The notes beneath the pieces are model-generated. The model searched no databases. It was not told the DNA's origin and worked only from the letters and a program-made list of their open reading frames with translations. Both the position numbers and the translations under genes were made by a program. A stretch of 64,000 nt of DNA from Caulochytrium protostelioides (taxonomy: Eukaryota; Chytridiomycota; Caulochytriomycetes; Caulochytriales; Caulochytriaceae): assembly GCA_003615045.1 (NCBI GenBank), contig ML014181.1, positions 1 to 64,000 on the forward strand, written 5' to 3'. Shown here in pieces: positions 9,701-21,672 of this stretch. Numbering within the stretch: the first letter of the stretch is position 1; each line of letters begins with the position of its first letter.

Positions 9701-12109
9701 ACGCCGACCGGCTCCATCGATGTGACGATGACCGACCTCGACCCGGCGGTGCCCACGATGGTCTCGTCGGATGCGGATGCCACCCCCGCCGCGGCGGGCG
9801 CCGTTGCTGCGGCCGGCAGTGCCGGGAGCGCCCACCACCCCGCGATGCATCCGCTTCGTGCTGCGGCGACCGGTGTCGCCCATGCCGCGTCGCCATACAT
9901 TGATATGGCGCGCATGCCGAACCAAGCGAATCAGGAGAACACGGCTTCGCCCTCGCACTGGCAGGCCCGCAGCGGGTCTGGCATGATGGTGCAGCAGGGC
10001 TCGCCGGTTACCGTGTCGTCGGCCACTGCAGCGCAGGGGAAGCCCAACGCGGATGCCGGCCCGCCGCCGCCGATGCATGGCCAGGGCTCGGGCTCGATTC
10101 TCAACTCGCCGACCGCCGGCATTCAGCCGCTGTCCCCGTCGGACTCCGCCTTCTCGTCGACAGTCATGATGAACGCCTCGGCCAAGCACCAGCACGGCAT
10201 TCCGAATCTGGCGGCGTATAATCGCGCGGTCGCCGACCAGCAGATGGGCGCCGGGCGCATGCGCGCCGACTCGATGGGCGCCCGCCACGCGCGCCTCGTC
10301 GCACGGACCGTGTCCAACCACGACTTGTATACCGAGTCGCCGACGGGCGCCCACAGCGCGACCGCGCCGGGCCTTCGTCCATACGGGGCCCCGCAGAGCC
10401 AGAGCCACGGCCCACCCCTCAGCACCAGCCACGGCCACGGCCACGATGCGACGTCGCCGGCGCACGCCTCGCCCGGTGCTGGCCACGGGCTGCACGTGGC
10501 GGACTACGCTCACGCCCAGCCGCCACAACCGCATCCGCCTGCGTCGCAGCTGACCCCGGCACATGCCGCGTCGAGCGGCGATCTGGGGAGTGGCAGCGGC
10601 GACGGCGGCGGCCGCCCGGACGATGCCCACGTCACCCGCGTCAGCCAGGGCGTGGCCGGCATGCATCTGCAGCCGCACGGCACGGCGAGCGGCCACCCGC
10701 CCGCAAGCTCGGGGCCGCCCTCGGACGGGCCATGGCCCCTGCGCAAGTCGGCCTCCGATCTGAGCCCCACGGACAGCGCCCACATGCCGCACTATTTCCA
10801 CGGCAGTGGCGGCGTGGCGGGCGGTGTTGGCCACCACGGCTTCCCCCACGCGGCGCATCACCACCACCATGCTGCGGCGGCTTCGGCGGCAGCCGCCGCG
10901 CGGGCGTCTCCCTATGGCCTCGCCATGACGCTGCAGCCGGGCTCCTCTGTGTACTCGCTACCGGAGGAAGAAGCCACGCAGGGCTTGATGGGCTTCCACC
11001 AGCCGCACGGCGAGACGGGCGAGCGGTCGCAACTCCCGTCGCGCGTCCCCAGTATGATGTCGATCGAGGAGTGGAACCCCTTCCCGACATCCCAGGCCCA
11101 GAGTCTCGCCACGAGTCCGCGCGAGTCTCGCCGCAGCAGTCTGGCCCTTAGCTCGGCCCCCGGCGCCAGCAACCCGACGACGCCGTATCTCTCGCACCCG
11201 GCACAGCATGCGCTGCCGCCGGGCTCCCACGGCCACGGGCTTGGCCACGGGCTTGGCCACGGCCATCCGACGGCCCCACCGTCGCAGCCGTGGTCCGCGG
11301 ACGCCGCGCCCGCGGGCTACATGGACGTCGCCATGGGTCACCACGCCGTGAGCGGCCACTCACCCTCGGCCGCGTTCACGGGCGGTCCGCCGTACGCGTA
11401 CCATGCGGCGGCGGCGGCAGCCGCGGCCGCGCAGGCCCCGCGACACCGCCGTGTGAGCGGCTCGAGCAACCCCTCGATGCACGCCGTGCCCTCCTCCATG
11501 GCCCCGTACTACGGCACGCTGCCGGCGGGCCATCATGCGGCGCCCACCGGCGCCGCGGCGGGGTCTCCGAGCCAGCACGCGGCCTACAGTAGCGGGCCGT
11601 ATCCCAAAGCGGGCGTGCCGATGGAGCCGTCCAGTCTGCGCCACGCCGCCGCCGCCGATGCCGCGCCGCCCTATGACCCCGCCGCGGGCTATCCGGGCGT
11701 CTACGAGCGGAATCATGCCGATGCGCCGATGGAGGCCCAAGCACAGCACTACGCCCACCATCCTTCCCAGCACACGCACGCACCACAGCTGTCGTCCTCG
11801 TCGCCGTCGCCGTACGCGCAGCCGCCGTATGTGCCGCCGCCTTCAGGGTCGCCGTATGCGCCGCATCCGCCGTCGTCCGGCGGTGTGCGGGATGCGGCAA
11901 TGGAGGGGTGGCCGCAGGGCGCGAATCGGAAACGTCGCAGCACGTCGCCCGAGCACTCGGCGTCCGACCTGACGACGGGCGCGAGCAGCGGCGGTCTGGG
12001 GCCCGACGACGGTGTCGCGCTGCATCCTGCGCCGCCCCCGCATCCCGAGGGAACCCGTGGCTCACCGCTCGTCCAAGCCGTGAGCGGCATGTTCCAGAAG
12101 CGGCAGCAA

Positions 12110-12143
<34 letters not shown>

Positions 12144-12163
12144 AACATTCGCATCCGCATTAA
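6764..12163 (+). CDS. YAK1: Yak1-type DYRK-family protein kinase
   Basis: A 1799-residue dual-specificity kinase of the Yak1 branch. In fungi Yak1 acts downstream of TOR/PKA to restrain growth under stress. The kinase domain spans about residues 285-660. Landmarks are the ATP loop GQGTFGQV from 302, catalytic lysine K324 (VAVKVIK), HCDLKPEN with D422, DFG with D442, and the DYRK activation-loop YTY (Y454/Y456) before IQSRFYRSPEV. A Gly/Ala-rich insert lies near residues 590-620, before the last helices. The N-terminal 250 residues and the last 1100 are Ala/Ser/Pro/His-rich and probably disordered, ending in a polyglutamine run (about 12103-12150). Fungal Yak1 is usually 700-1000 residues, so the tail is exceptionally long, but the frame is uninterrupted. 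The start is the first ATG (gaccATGtcc). Confidence 0.93.
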
Positions 12164-12476
12164 CCGCCGTCGCTGAACGCTTAAGGGTTCTCTCGGGCCG
12201 CGAAATCAGGGCGCTCATGGTCACGACGCAGTCGCGCTGACATGTCGATCTTATTTCAGAAGCGGTTCGATCATCGCATCCAACCCCCCTCCCTTCCTCA
12301 TCAACGCGCACAGCCCTCTCACGCGTTGATCTTTCGTCTTATACTGTACTTTATTGCTTTTTTATTGTTTAGAACGTCCGAGCGCGCCTTGCGCTGGAGA
12401 TCGATCAAGTGACGGCGTCAGCGGCGGCATCACACCCCCGACTTCCATGGGCGGGCCGCTTCGTGCGGCGCGCGGC
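12164..12476. other. Convergent 3' region between YAK1 and the ADAM gene
   Basis: A 313-bp spacer between two converging stop codons. It includes an A+T-rich patch (about 12335-12370) that may serve 3'-end formation for YAK1. No gene seen. Confidence 0.5.
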
Positions 12477-15400
12477 TCAGTTAGACGTGTGATGGTAGCG
12501 CGGCGGTTGGGTGCTGTGTCCCGTCATCATCTCGAGCGGCGGCGCTGACGGCTCGTTCGCCGACAGACCGCTCGGCGTCGTCGGGTAGACGCCGCCGGCA
12601 TAGCCGGCCTGCGACAGCCTGCCGGGCGACTGCATCCCCGGGGAGCCCGCGGGGTACGCGCCCGCGGACGGCGCCTGCAGGAGCGAGGAGCCGCGGTGCC
12701 CGGGATAGACCGGGCGGCTCTGACCCGGGCCCTGGCTGGGGCTCGGCGAGGCCGGATATCCGTTGTAGTAGTTGCTGCTGCTGCTGTCACGGGGCATCGG
12801 GTAGCTGAGCGGCTGGGGGCCCTGCATCGGGTAAGGCTGCCCCGAGTAGGGTTGTCCGGCATACTGCGAGTAGCCGGAGGCGTGTTGGGCGTGGGTGTTC
12901 GGGCTTCCTGGGTACGGGGTGCCCTGGGTGGTGGCAGCGCCAGCGCTCGCGGCGGCGCCCGTGGCCGCGCCGGTGGTGTAGACGGTAGGCTTGTTGGGGT
13001 CGGGCACGGTGACGCGGTCGCGGGCGCCGCGGCCGGCAAAGCAGCAGCGCCGGCAGCAGCTGTAGATGAGACCGAGAAGCAGGAGCCCGATGACGACGGT
13101 CACGGGGATGGCGATCTGAGGGCTATCGATGTAGAAGGAGCGGAGTTTGTCGAAAGCGGACATGCCCGTGCACTCGCCGGCCTTGCAGTGGCCGCCGGAG
13201 CCGCAGGGCGTGCCATCGATCATGTAGCCATTCAGCTTGACGCAGACGTTGCTGGCGCCGGTCTGCGAGCAGAGAAGCTGGCAGGTCTTGCTCTGGCCGG
13301 GGCAGACGCCGTTGGTGCGGACAAGCGTCGAATTAGACGTGCACTGCAGGTCGCGGGAGGTGCATACACCGGACACGCACTCGGCGGCGATGCCGGCGGT
13401 CGTTTGGCATGTCTCGCCGTTCTCGCGGAACGTGTCGGAGGGGCACGCGCCGGTGGTGCCGGTGCAGACCTCCTGGATGTCGCAGTAGCCCGTGGAGGGC
13501 CGGCAGACGGTGTCGCGGGGCATGAACTGGCAGGACTTGCAGCACGAGTCATTGTAGTCGTCACACTTAGCGCCGCTCTTGAGCTTGCACGAGGGTCCGT
13601 CGCAGCAGGAGTCGGTAGCGCAGTCGCTGCCGCAGTCGCACTCCTCGCCGGCCTCGCGAATGCCGTTGCCACATATGCCCGCGGCGATGGTCGTAACGGC
13701 CGCGTCGGCGCTCTGCAGGCAGGTCGCGAGCGTGCGCACGTTCGAACAGATGGTGCGGATCGAGCCGGGCGAAAAGTCGTTCGTCGACGAGTCGTCCGTC
13801 GGATTCATGATGTACGCGCCGTCGCAGTTGCACTGGTTGTCGCACGGCAGGCACCCGCACGAGCTCGCGCTGATGCAGGGGCAGCTCGACGTGGTGCAGT
13901 CGTGGATCGCGCCGAAAAGATGGCCCTGCTCGTGCGCAATTGTCTTCCACGTGTTCGGCACAATCGCGCTGACCGCCACGCCGCTCACCCACTGGCCGCC
14001 GGCCGCCGAGCCGAGCGACGACGACGCGTCTTCCTGGTACTTGGCCTCCGCGTTGCAGACCTGCCCGACCCACGCCACGCCGACCGACGCGCCCGAGTTG
14101 CACTTTGTCAGCAGGTGCCACGCGCCCGGCTGGACCTTCGAGTTGGACACGGTCGCCTCCGACGTGCCGCGCCACTTGCTGAAGTCGCTCAGCCGCTCGC
14201 TGATCGCATACCCGTTGTCGCCGCAGTCCTGGTTCCACGGCGTCGTCGTCGTGCCTGTGCTGCAGACGTCCATCAGGGTCACCTTGATCAGCCCCAGCGC
14301 CAGGTTGAACGTACGCTTGTACACGGCGCTCGCCAGATTGAAGTCGTTCAGAATCTGCGCCAGCGCTTGCGTCTTGTTGCCAAAGTTCTTGACATACGAG
14401 CAGTCGGCCGCCGCCGCAATGTACAGGACCTGTGGCGACGTCGGGCACCCGTCCTTATCCGCGCGGGCAAACAGACGGTGCAGCTTCCTGCCCAGCACGT
14501 TGTCGGGCGGGCTGTCAGACGCGCTAAAGGACAACGCGGCCTGGCCCGGCCGTGCTGCCGCGCGGGCTTCGTACGACAGCTTCGCATGGGTATCGTATTC
14601 CATACCGCACCGACTCACCGGCTGCGTATGGACGGGCGCCGACGCGTCACGCCGCGTCAGCGCCGCCTCCGAGAATGCCGACGCGCCAAAGCCGTTGAGC
14701 AGCCGCGCGAGCGGGTCGGTCTCGTCGCCGCCACCACCAAGCATCCGGAGGCCCGCTTTCTCCGCTTTCTCCGCGGCAGCGGCTGCTGCTTGCTTGACGG
14801 CCGCGGGACGCAACGCAGCGCCATAGGACGCCCGAAGCGGCGCCGCGGGCGGCACCGGGACGACGGGCACGGGCGACGTGTCGCGGTCGCGGTAGATGAT
14901 CATGCGGGCGCCGCGGTAGCGCGGGTGGCGCTGGGTAACGGCAGGCACCGCGATGTCGCCCGCGCGCCGGGACCGCATGTACGCGTCGATGGTGCGGATA
15001 TGATAGAGGACGCCGTCAGCGATAAAGGCGCCCTGGAAAACGGCGGCGGCGTCGGCGGCGGCGGCGGCGGTCGGATCGGCTGCCGCCGCGACGCGCTGCA
15101 CGGCGCGAGGGTCAGGGAAGGTGAGGTGGGCCCAGCTGTCGATGTCGCCGGCGCGGGGCCCTTGGGTGGCGAGGGTCCAGCCACTCTGGGCCACCTGGTG
15201 CGTCATCAGATGGACCTCCTCGCGGCGGTGGAGGCGATGCTGGCGCGCATCGGGCGAAACAATCTCAATCTCCAGGTCCGGGTGGAGAAAGTTCTTGGTG
15301 GGCGCGACGAGGGCCTCGAACGTGCGGTCGAACGCGACAAACGAGACGAGGGTGTTGTCGCGGCCGGGGGTCCGCGTCTCGAAGCGCGGCTTGTGGACAA

Positions 15401-15497
15401 AGTCGAAGGTATGAATGAAGTCGTGGGTCTGGTCGTGCGCAGCCGCCAGACGGGCCGTCCAGGCGACCCCGGCTCCGATGAGCAGCAAGAGATGCAT
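12477..15497 (-). CDS. ADAM-type membrane metalloprotease (reprolysin, disintegrin, TM)
   Basis: A 1006-residue type I membrane zinc protease, predicted to act at the cell surface or in the secretory route. The order is: signal peptide (MHLLLLIGAGVAW..., ending near LAAAHDQ), a prodomain of about 300 residues, and a reprolysin domain with the full zinc motif HEQGHLFGAIHD (H522, E523, H526, H532). Then come a disintegrin/Cys-rich region from about residue 606 (GNGIREAGEECDCG...), one transmembrane helix near 793-812 (VTVVIGLLLLGLIY), and a 190-residue Pro/Tyr/Gly/Ser-rich cytoplasmic tail. The catalytic residues are intact, so it should be active. The frame is open to 15773; an upstream in-frame ATG at 15563 would bury the signal peptide, so 15497 is preferred. 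Substrate unknown. Confidence 0.92.
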   Translation of the reverse strand: MHLLLLIGAGVAWTARLAAAHDQTHDFIHTFDFVHKPRFETRTPGRDNTLVSFVAFDRTFEALVAPTKNFLHPDLEIEIVSPDARQHRLHRREEVHLMTHQVAQSGWTLATQGPRAGDIDSWAHLTFPDPRAVQRVAAAADPTAAAAADAAAVFQGAFIADGVLYHIRTIDAYMRSRRAGDIAVPAVTQRHPRYRGARMIIYRDRDTSPVPVVPVPPAAPLRASYGAALRPAAVKQAAAAAAEKAEKAGLRMLGGGGDETDPLARLLNGFGASAFSEAALTRRDASAPVHTQPVSRCGMEYDTHAKLSYEARAAARPGQAALSFSASDSPPDNVLGRKLHRLFARADKDGCPTSPQVLYIAAAADCSYVKNFGNKTQALAQILNDFNLASAVYKRTFNLALGLIKVTLMDVCSTGTTTTPWNQDCGDNGYAISERLSDFSKWRGTSEATVSNSKVQPGAWHLLTKCNSGASVGVAWVGQVCNAEAKYQEDASSSLGSAAGGQWVSGVAVSAIVPNTWKTIAHEQGHLFGAIHDCTTSSCPCISASSCGCLPCDNQCNCDGAYIMNPTDDSSTNDFSPGSIRTICSNVRTLATCLQSADAAVTTIAAGICGNGIREAGEECDCGSDCATDSCCDGPSCKLKSGAKCDDYNDSCCKSCQFMPRDTVCRPSTGYCDIQEVCTGTTGACPSDTFRENGETCQTTAGIAAECVSGVCTSRDLQCTSNSTLVRTNGVCPGQSKTCQLLCSQTGASNVCVKLNGYMIDGTPCGSGGHCKAGECTGMSAFDKLRSFYIDSPQIAIPVTVVIGLLLLGLIYSCCRRCCFAGRGARDRVTVPDPNKPTVYTTGAATGAAASAGAATTQGTPYPGSPNTHAQHASGYSQYAGQPYSGQPYPMQGPQPLSYPMPRDSSSSNYYNGYPASPSPSQGPGQSRPVYPGHRGSSLLQAPSAGAYPAGSPGMQSPGRLSQAGYAGGVYPTTPSGLSANEPSAPPLEMMTGHSTQPPRYHHTSN

Positions 15498-18184
15498 GCC
15501 GAGGCCGAGCGACGGGGTCGCTGAGGGCCGCGGGCCGCGGCGATGCCCCGACGGCGCGTGCATCGCGTGACGGCACGCGGATCGACAAGCGTACCAACCG
15601 CCGCCCGCCGACAAGTGATGAGACGCGCACAGCAGCCGCGTTTTTTCAGCCCAAGCAGCGCTGATGCAGCGTGGCCGCTTCGTCGTCTCCCGTATGCGGT
15701 CCGAGGGATGGAAGAGCGCAGATTTCAACGAATACGGCAAAGGAACAACGAGCTCTAAGCAGGCCGGGGGCACTCACACGGAAAAGAGACGGATGGCAAG
15801 CCGTCGCCGTTTATCTATCAATGGGAATCGCTGCAACGCAATCTTCTGGGATGCGATGCGATGCGGGTTCAAGTCGATCCCGGTCTCTCCGGGGGGGTTA
15901 TCGATCACCACCGGCCATGCGAAGGCCAATCCAATCCAATCGGCGCAACGCCAATCCCGTCCCTGACCAGGCGAACAGGAAACGCCCGAGTTAAAAAAAG
16001 CGCTTTCTCGATGCCGCGATGCGAGACGTAGCGAGGCGTCGGTCGGCCGAGCAAGAGGCGGCGGCGGCAGCGGCGGCAGCAGCAGCAGCACCCAAGGCAA
16101 GGCGGCACTGGCGGCAGCGGCGGCTAACGTGGTTGCACTCGCGTCTGCGCTTGTTATGGACGGAGACCGGGCCGCGGCGGAAGATGAAGGCGAATGGCCG
16201 CTGTGTACGACGGGCGGGGAGCGACGGGTGATCGGCCGGAGGGGCGCTGCCGGCGGCGCTGTAAAACCGGGAACCGGGCAAAGGAGAAAAGGGACGGGAC
16301 GGGAAGGCAGTGCTGGGCGCGGCGGAGCCCGATTAAGCCTCGGCGCGGGGAGGCTCTCGGCCACGTAAACGCCCGGCACGGCAACGCGGTGGGCGCGCAG
16401 CGGCCCTAAGCGTCGATCGGCGGCGCGATGGTTGGTCAACGTCAGAAAAAACAAGGGTATTCAGGACTGCTGCGACGACGCGTCGAGGGTACGGCGAGAC
16501 TGCTGTGGATGGATGCGGCACACGGAGCTGGCAAGGTGTGGCGTTATACCGTGATGCCGCAAGAATCTACGCCGGACTGGCGGGCTGACCTCCAGATGAG
16601 GTCCTGATGAGGCGGCAACCCGGTCAGCGCCAGCGTGGGAATAGCGCTTTCCTGAGCGCTCGGCAGCACCAAGCTCTGGCCGAGGCGGTGTATGGAAGCG
16701 CCAACGAAGGATGCACGATGCACGATGCCCAAGGGGTCGAGGCTCTTGGTAGCACCGATGGGGAGAAGGCTGAACGGCGGTGAACCGTTCGAAAGCGAGC
16801 AGCAAGGAGCAAGCAGCGAGTCGCAGGGTTGGGCAAGCAGCAAGCAGCAAGCAGCGACAGCCAAGCGGACGATGAGGTATCAGCACCACCGCGACCAGCA
16901 CGGTCTCGACCCCGGCTTACGCGTGAGCGTATGGGAGAGAAGCGGGGCGGCCCGCGTGGAGGGATGACAAGGCGGGGGTCCGTGGGGAATAGGTGGGGAA
17001 TAGGCACGTCTCCCTCGATGCTCCGACGTCTGCGCGGCGCAGCAGTCTGATTCACAGGACGTCTCATCCCCATGCATCCATGCATGCATCCACGCATGGG
17101 TCGACCCGGAGGGCGGGGTCTCGAGATGCCCGCAGGCAGCTGCTTCGTTCGAAACCACGCTGATCGGGAAGGCCCGCCCGACGATGACGCGGAAGGATGC
17201 CGCACCTCTCGCACCCTGCAGCCCGCCGCGACGCCGACCCGTCGGCGTATGCGAAGCAAGGCCCAGACCTCGATCAAGGCCATGGAGTTGGGACGCATCG
17301 GCGCCGCCATTTGCCGTGGCCGCCGCATTGCATGGCGTCGCATCGCATCGCATCACTTCCCATCGCTTCGCTTCGCCCCCGACAGGGCCGGCCACGCATG
17401 GCCTCTGGGCGGTCCCAGACGCGGGGAAAAAGGCGGCGCCGCGTGAGGCGCGCCGGCGAGTATCGACGCCTCCGGTATCCTTGCTCAGGATCGGCGGGCG
17501 GCCGATCGGCGGCAGCGACACCGCCGCCCACCGACTTCACACGCCGGCGCACGGCGCGTCAGTGGCCACTCGTCCATGGCAACAGAGCCAAATCTGCCCA
17601 CTATCGGAAAAATGGCGAACACGGGGCGTCGGGGTCGGGGTCCCCGCGACTCGCTCGCCACGGCGAAGCGCGGGCGGATCCCCGGGGTTCCCGGGGTGAT
17701 CGCGTGGGACGAGGCCGACGAGCGAGTACGCCACGAGACGAGCGAGTATACTCGCTCGCTGAGTTTCATTTCTGGTTGACAGGAGTACACAGGAGACAAG
17801 CCCGCCGAGTGCCCGCGTCCCCGGGATCACACGCGAGCAACGCGAGCAATCTCGAAACCCAAGAAAGCGGTACCACAATCAATGCTACGAAGTGGTCGTT
17901 CAACCCTTTTTTTGTATTATCATCCTAAGCCCTACTCATGCGGGACCTCATGCTTACATGTTCGCTCAAGCGCTTTCAGCAGAAAGCCAAAGAAGCCGTT
18001 CCGGAGCGGTGTGAGGAGTGCCAGATACAGCGAGTGAGAAACGCAACCCCATCAACGGCCATCCACAGGGGGCCGCCACGGCGGTGGCAGGTGGTAGACC
18101 CACGAGCGCCATGGCGATGCTGGCGGATCGTCTCGGTGCCTTCATCAGAAGGGGGCGGGGAAGCCGAACAACACCGAAGACAGC
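15498..18184. other. Long intergenic stretch
   Basis: 2.7 kb upstream of the ADAM gene and downstream of eIF5, with no supported gene on either strand. It contains GGC/AGC triplet runs at about 16058-16090 and an AGCAAGC-type repeat at about 16797-16860. Confidence 0.45.
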
Positions 18185-19516
18185 TTATTCCGACGCTTCG
18201 TCCGAGTCTTCGTCCGAGTCCTCTTCCTCAGCCTCGCGAAGCCAGGTGAGGAAAGGCGCGGCTTTTTCGCGGAGCTCCTTGCCGATCTTCTTGTCGACGT
18301 AGCGCTTGCTGACCTTGGCCTCCCACGCCATCAGCGTGTCCTCCTCGATCACGTCGATGTCGTAGAACGCCTTGAGGATGAGCGGGAGCTTCGGCATCAG
18401 CTGCGGCACGCTCATGCCGACCAGGCGCTCGACGCCGCCGAGCGTCGCCTTCTGGGCCTTCTCGTTGCCCTCGACGAGGGCCTGGAAGAGTTCGGCGCGC
18501 TGCTCGATCTGGTTCTCCTCAATGATCTTCTCGTCGAAGAGCACCTGCACCAGCACCGTGCACGCACGGTCCGAGCGGATCTCGAGCTCGTCGATCTTGT
18601 CCAGGATGGCGTCGTCGGGACACGCGCGGCCTTGCTCGGTAATGTAGCTCGCCAGCTCCTCCAGCGGATCGTCCTCGTCGTCCTCGTCGTCGACGCTGTC
18701 CTTTTTGTTCAGCGCGCGCGACACCTTCGCCGACAACGCCAGCGTCGCCATCCGCTTCGCGACGGCCTCGGGGCTCGTGTCGTCGGCCCAGTCGTCGTCT
18801 TCCTCGATCTCGACGGGCTCCAGCGCCGCCGCCTCAGCCTGGATCCGTCGCGTCAGTGCGTCCTGCGCCGCGTCTTCTTCCTCTTGCTCGAGCTCCTGCT
18901 CGGTCTTGGCGCGCACCTTCGTCTTGGGGCTCGCGTGGTCGGCCGCGGCCGCGGCGTCGGCCGCATCACCGTCCGCATCGGCGATCGACGCCGCCTTCGG
19001 GCTCTGCGTACCCGACTTGGCCGCGCGGCGGTCCTTCTTGTCCTTCCGGCGCTCCTTGGCGCTCGACTCGCCGCCGCCGGGCGGGTTGCGCAGGATGAAC
19101 GTGCACAGCTTGTGACGCATGTCGCACGGCTTCTTGGCGCCGCAGGCCTTGCAATCCTTGTAGATGGTCTCGTCCTTCGTGATGATGAGATCCGTCTCCG
19201 GGTTGGAGCAGTCGTTGCACAGCACAAACTTCGTGATAAAGCCGTCCAGCAACTGCTGGAGTTTCTGCGCATCGTGGGCGCCGTTCACAATGTAGCGGTC
19301 GGCGGCCGCATCGCACTTAATCTGCGCGCCGAGCTCACACCCAAAGAACTTCGTCGGGTAGGCCGGCGGGCGTGCCAGCGACTTGGCAATGTCCGACATG
19401 TTCGGGATCACTGTCTTGATGCCGTTGCCTTTGCCCTCAATCTTGCACAGCAGCGAGGGCATTTTGTAGCGGTAGAAGCGATCGCTGACATCGCGACGGA
19501 TGTTGATGGCGGACAT
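18185..19516 (-). CDS. TIF5: Translation initiation factor eIF5
   Basis: A 443-residue eIF5, the GTPase-activating protein for eIF2 in the 48S initiation complex. The N-terminus MSAINIRRDVSDRFYRYKMP carries the arginine finger (R16, equivalent to yeast R15). A C2-C2 zinc finger follows: C100/C103 (CNDC) and C122/C125 (CKAC). The middle is an acidic/Ala/Lys linker (about 165-270). The C-terminal W2/HEAT domain ends in aromatic-acidic boxes (LMAWEAKVSKRY, FLTWLREAEEEDSDED) that bind eIF2-beta and eIF3c in yeast. Length is near that of yeast Tif5 (405). The start is the ATG that gives the conserved N-terminus; in-frame sequence upstream to 19585 is leader. Single exon. Confidence 0.96.
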   Translation of the reverse strand: MSAINIRRDVSDRFYRYKMPSLLCKIEGKGNGIKTVIPNMSDIAKSLARPPAYPTKFFGCELGAQIKCDAAADRYIVNGAHDAQKLQQLLDGFITKFVLCNDCSNPETDLIITKDETIYKDCKACGAKKPCDMRHKLCTFILRNPPGGGESSAKERRKDKKDRRAAKSGTQSPKAASIADADGDAADAAAAADHASPKTKVRAKTEQELEQEEEDAAQDALTRRIQAEAAALEPVEIEEDDDWADDTSPEAVAKRMATLALSAKVSRALNKKDSVDDEDDEDDPLEELASYITEQGRACPDDAILDKIDELEIRSDRACTVLVQVLFDEKIIEENQIEQRAELFQALVEGNEKAQKATLGGVERLVGMSVPQLMPKLPLILKAFYDIDVIEEDTLMAWEAKVSKRYVDKKIGKELREKAAPFLTWLREAEEEDSDEDSDEASE

Positions 19517-21672
19517 GGTGGCAGAGGGGTCGGGGCGGGGTGGGGGGGTCGTCGGGAACGAAGAATAGAGATACAAGAAAACCAATCGATGGGGTGTCGA
19601 GTGATTCTCACGCAGGCGCGGGCGATGAGGTTCCGTGTAGACTGCAGGGAGTCAGATGCAGGGCAATCAGGCGAGCGAGGCAAGCACGCAGCAGAGGGGG
19701 CGGTCGCGCCGGAGTTAGTTCAAAGTCGGCAGAACGGCGTCGCGGGTATACGGCATGGAGGCGGTCATGTGGTGAAGGCTCGGCGATGGCGAAGCAGGCA
19801 TCGGGCGTGGTATCCGTGTTCGTCTCCTGGAAGCAGCAGTGTTTCTGTGTTTCTGGCTGTGATGAAGAACGACAAGCACAAAGACGAAAATGTGGAAGCA
19901 CGCGGTGCAGGCAACGGGAAGCAAGATGCGATGCGAGAGGATGCCACAGGGCGGGGACGCTCGAGTTCTCCTGGGACGCTGTCCATGCTCATTTGTTTCT
20001 GCCGGGGGTTGCATGAAGCGTTCCACTTCAGCGACTGCAGCGACGTCACACGGCCATCACGATACGATTGGCTTCTGACCCACGCCTCTGTACACATGGC
20101 AGCGGAGTTGGCGTGATGTGATTCGGCCGATGGTGCACGGCCCGCTCGGCGAGAAGGATGAAGCGCCGCCGCGGCTGCAACAGCGGCCCCGTGGCACCCG
20201 CCCCTCGCCGCTCCAGACCCGACGGGGGCGCGCCCATCGCCGGCCCGCCGACCTCACCCGAAGATGGCGGGTCCGGCCTCGGCGGGCTCGGTGGCGCCTC
20301 ACGCGGCGGGTCCTTGGCGACCCCCAGTACCGGCACTCGCGGCCTTGCCACGCCCACGGCGGCAGGACCGTCAGCAGCAGTGGCGGCGGCGGCGACGGAC
20401 GGAGGAGCACGGCTGGCCGCGCCGACGGGTTGCCCTCGCGCGCGCTCGTCCCTGTGGCGGCGCCGTCACGCCGTGGGTCCCCCCGAGAGAGGCCGTTGTG
20501 CAGGCATCGCGGCGGTGCCCCAACCGGAAGGACGTCGCGGCCGCCGTCGCCGTCGCCGTCGCCGTCGCCGCTCTTGCCACCCGTCCGCGACCGGACAGCG
20601 TGCTGCGCTGCGGGACGCCGCAGCCAGCATCGACACGAGCCGCTCGAACAGCCGCCGTCGGCGCTGGCCCGTATCGTCGGTCTCGTGTCGCGCCGCGCCC
20701 GCCCGTCTGTCGGCGGACCCATGAAAGGATGGGCGCGAGGGACGCGCTACGACGAGGATACGCAATGCATTTTTTTTTTGGTTTATCGTCATACGGTCGT
20801 GCATAGCCCCCTCCGCCGACCGATGTCCGGGCAAGACCTTCCGGGTGAGGTGGGGACCCCAGGATGTGCGGCAAGTCTGCGCCACGGCCGATGCGCACGG
20901 CACGTTGCGGACGCCGCCGCCGCGCCAGCCGACACTATTTTCTTGATGGTGATCGCCACGTTGGCGCGGCGCGGCGCGGCGCTGGGGATATCCCCGCACC
21001 CATGGATGCCTGGCCGGATGGCCTGGACAGGATGGAGGCCGAGCTGAGACGGAGCATCGCGACGTGGCGTGGCCTCAAGGCAGGGCTCGCTTCGGGATGG
21101 TGGCCATCTTTCGTCCGCGATCGGAAGTTGACATGCCCAGACTCATACTTCCTCAGAAGAAATGGTATTCCAGCATGCCAGGATGGTCGTTCGCGATGCT
21201 GATAGGGCTGACCAGCAGCCCACCATGGCCCGCCGCGCCGGCTGCTTGGCCAGCCCAGGCACCGGCCGAGGCGTGCCCTCCAGGCGCGCCGCTCAGGCAC
21301 CCGGCTGGCCGGGCCGGGTCAGGAGGGAAAGAGGCGGGTCAGGCCCAGAACATCCTGGCATGCTGGCATCGATGCACCCACGCCGGTCCCAAGCGAAGCT
21401 TCAGCGTCGCCATGCCTCAGCCGCGCCGACCCGCTCGCTCGATACCGCTCGATCGCCGTCGACCCGGCCGTCGCTTTCTCCTTTGAGGAGGAGGTCGTCC
21501 CCGCTTTTCCGTTTTCCAACCTTTCGGCGAGCGACCCTGAACGGCGGACTCCAATCGCGCCCCGGCCAGCTGCCAGAACACGAGCTCCCAACCACGCCAC
21601 CGCCCTCCCCATCGCAGCCTGGACCGCTGCACCCCGACCCCCCACCCCTCCTCCGTGGCCTTCACGACCGCA
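19517..21672. other. Long intergenic stretch / divergent promoter region
   Basis: 2.1 kb between the eIF5 start (-) and the methyltransferase start (+). Open frames occur in all phases with Arg/Pro/Ala composition, but none carries a recognisable motif. No RNA gene seen. Confidence 0.45.

Noticed and set aside
12696..15524. 942-codon plus-strand open frame
   Set aside because: Antisense shadow of the ADAM gene. Its Arg/Ala/Gly composition mirrors the G+C-rich codon bias, and it has no motif.
15855..15885. tRNA-like T-arm (ggttcaagtcgatcc)
   Set aside because: No matching acceptor, D or anticodon arms; spacing is wrong. The similar match at 32088-32100 fails in the same way.
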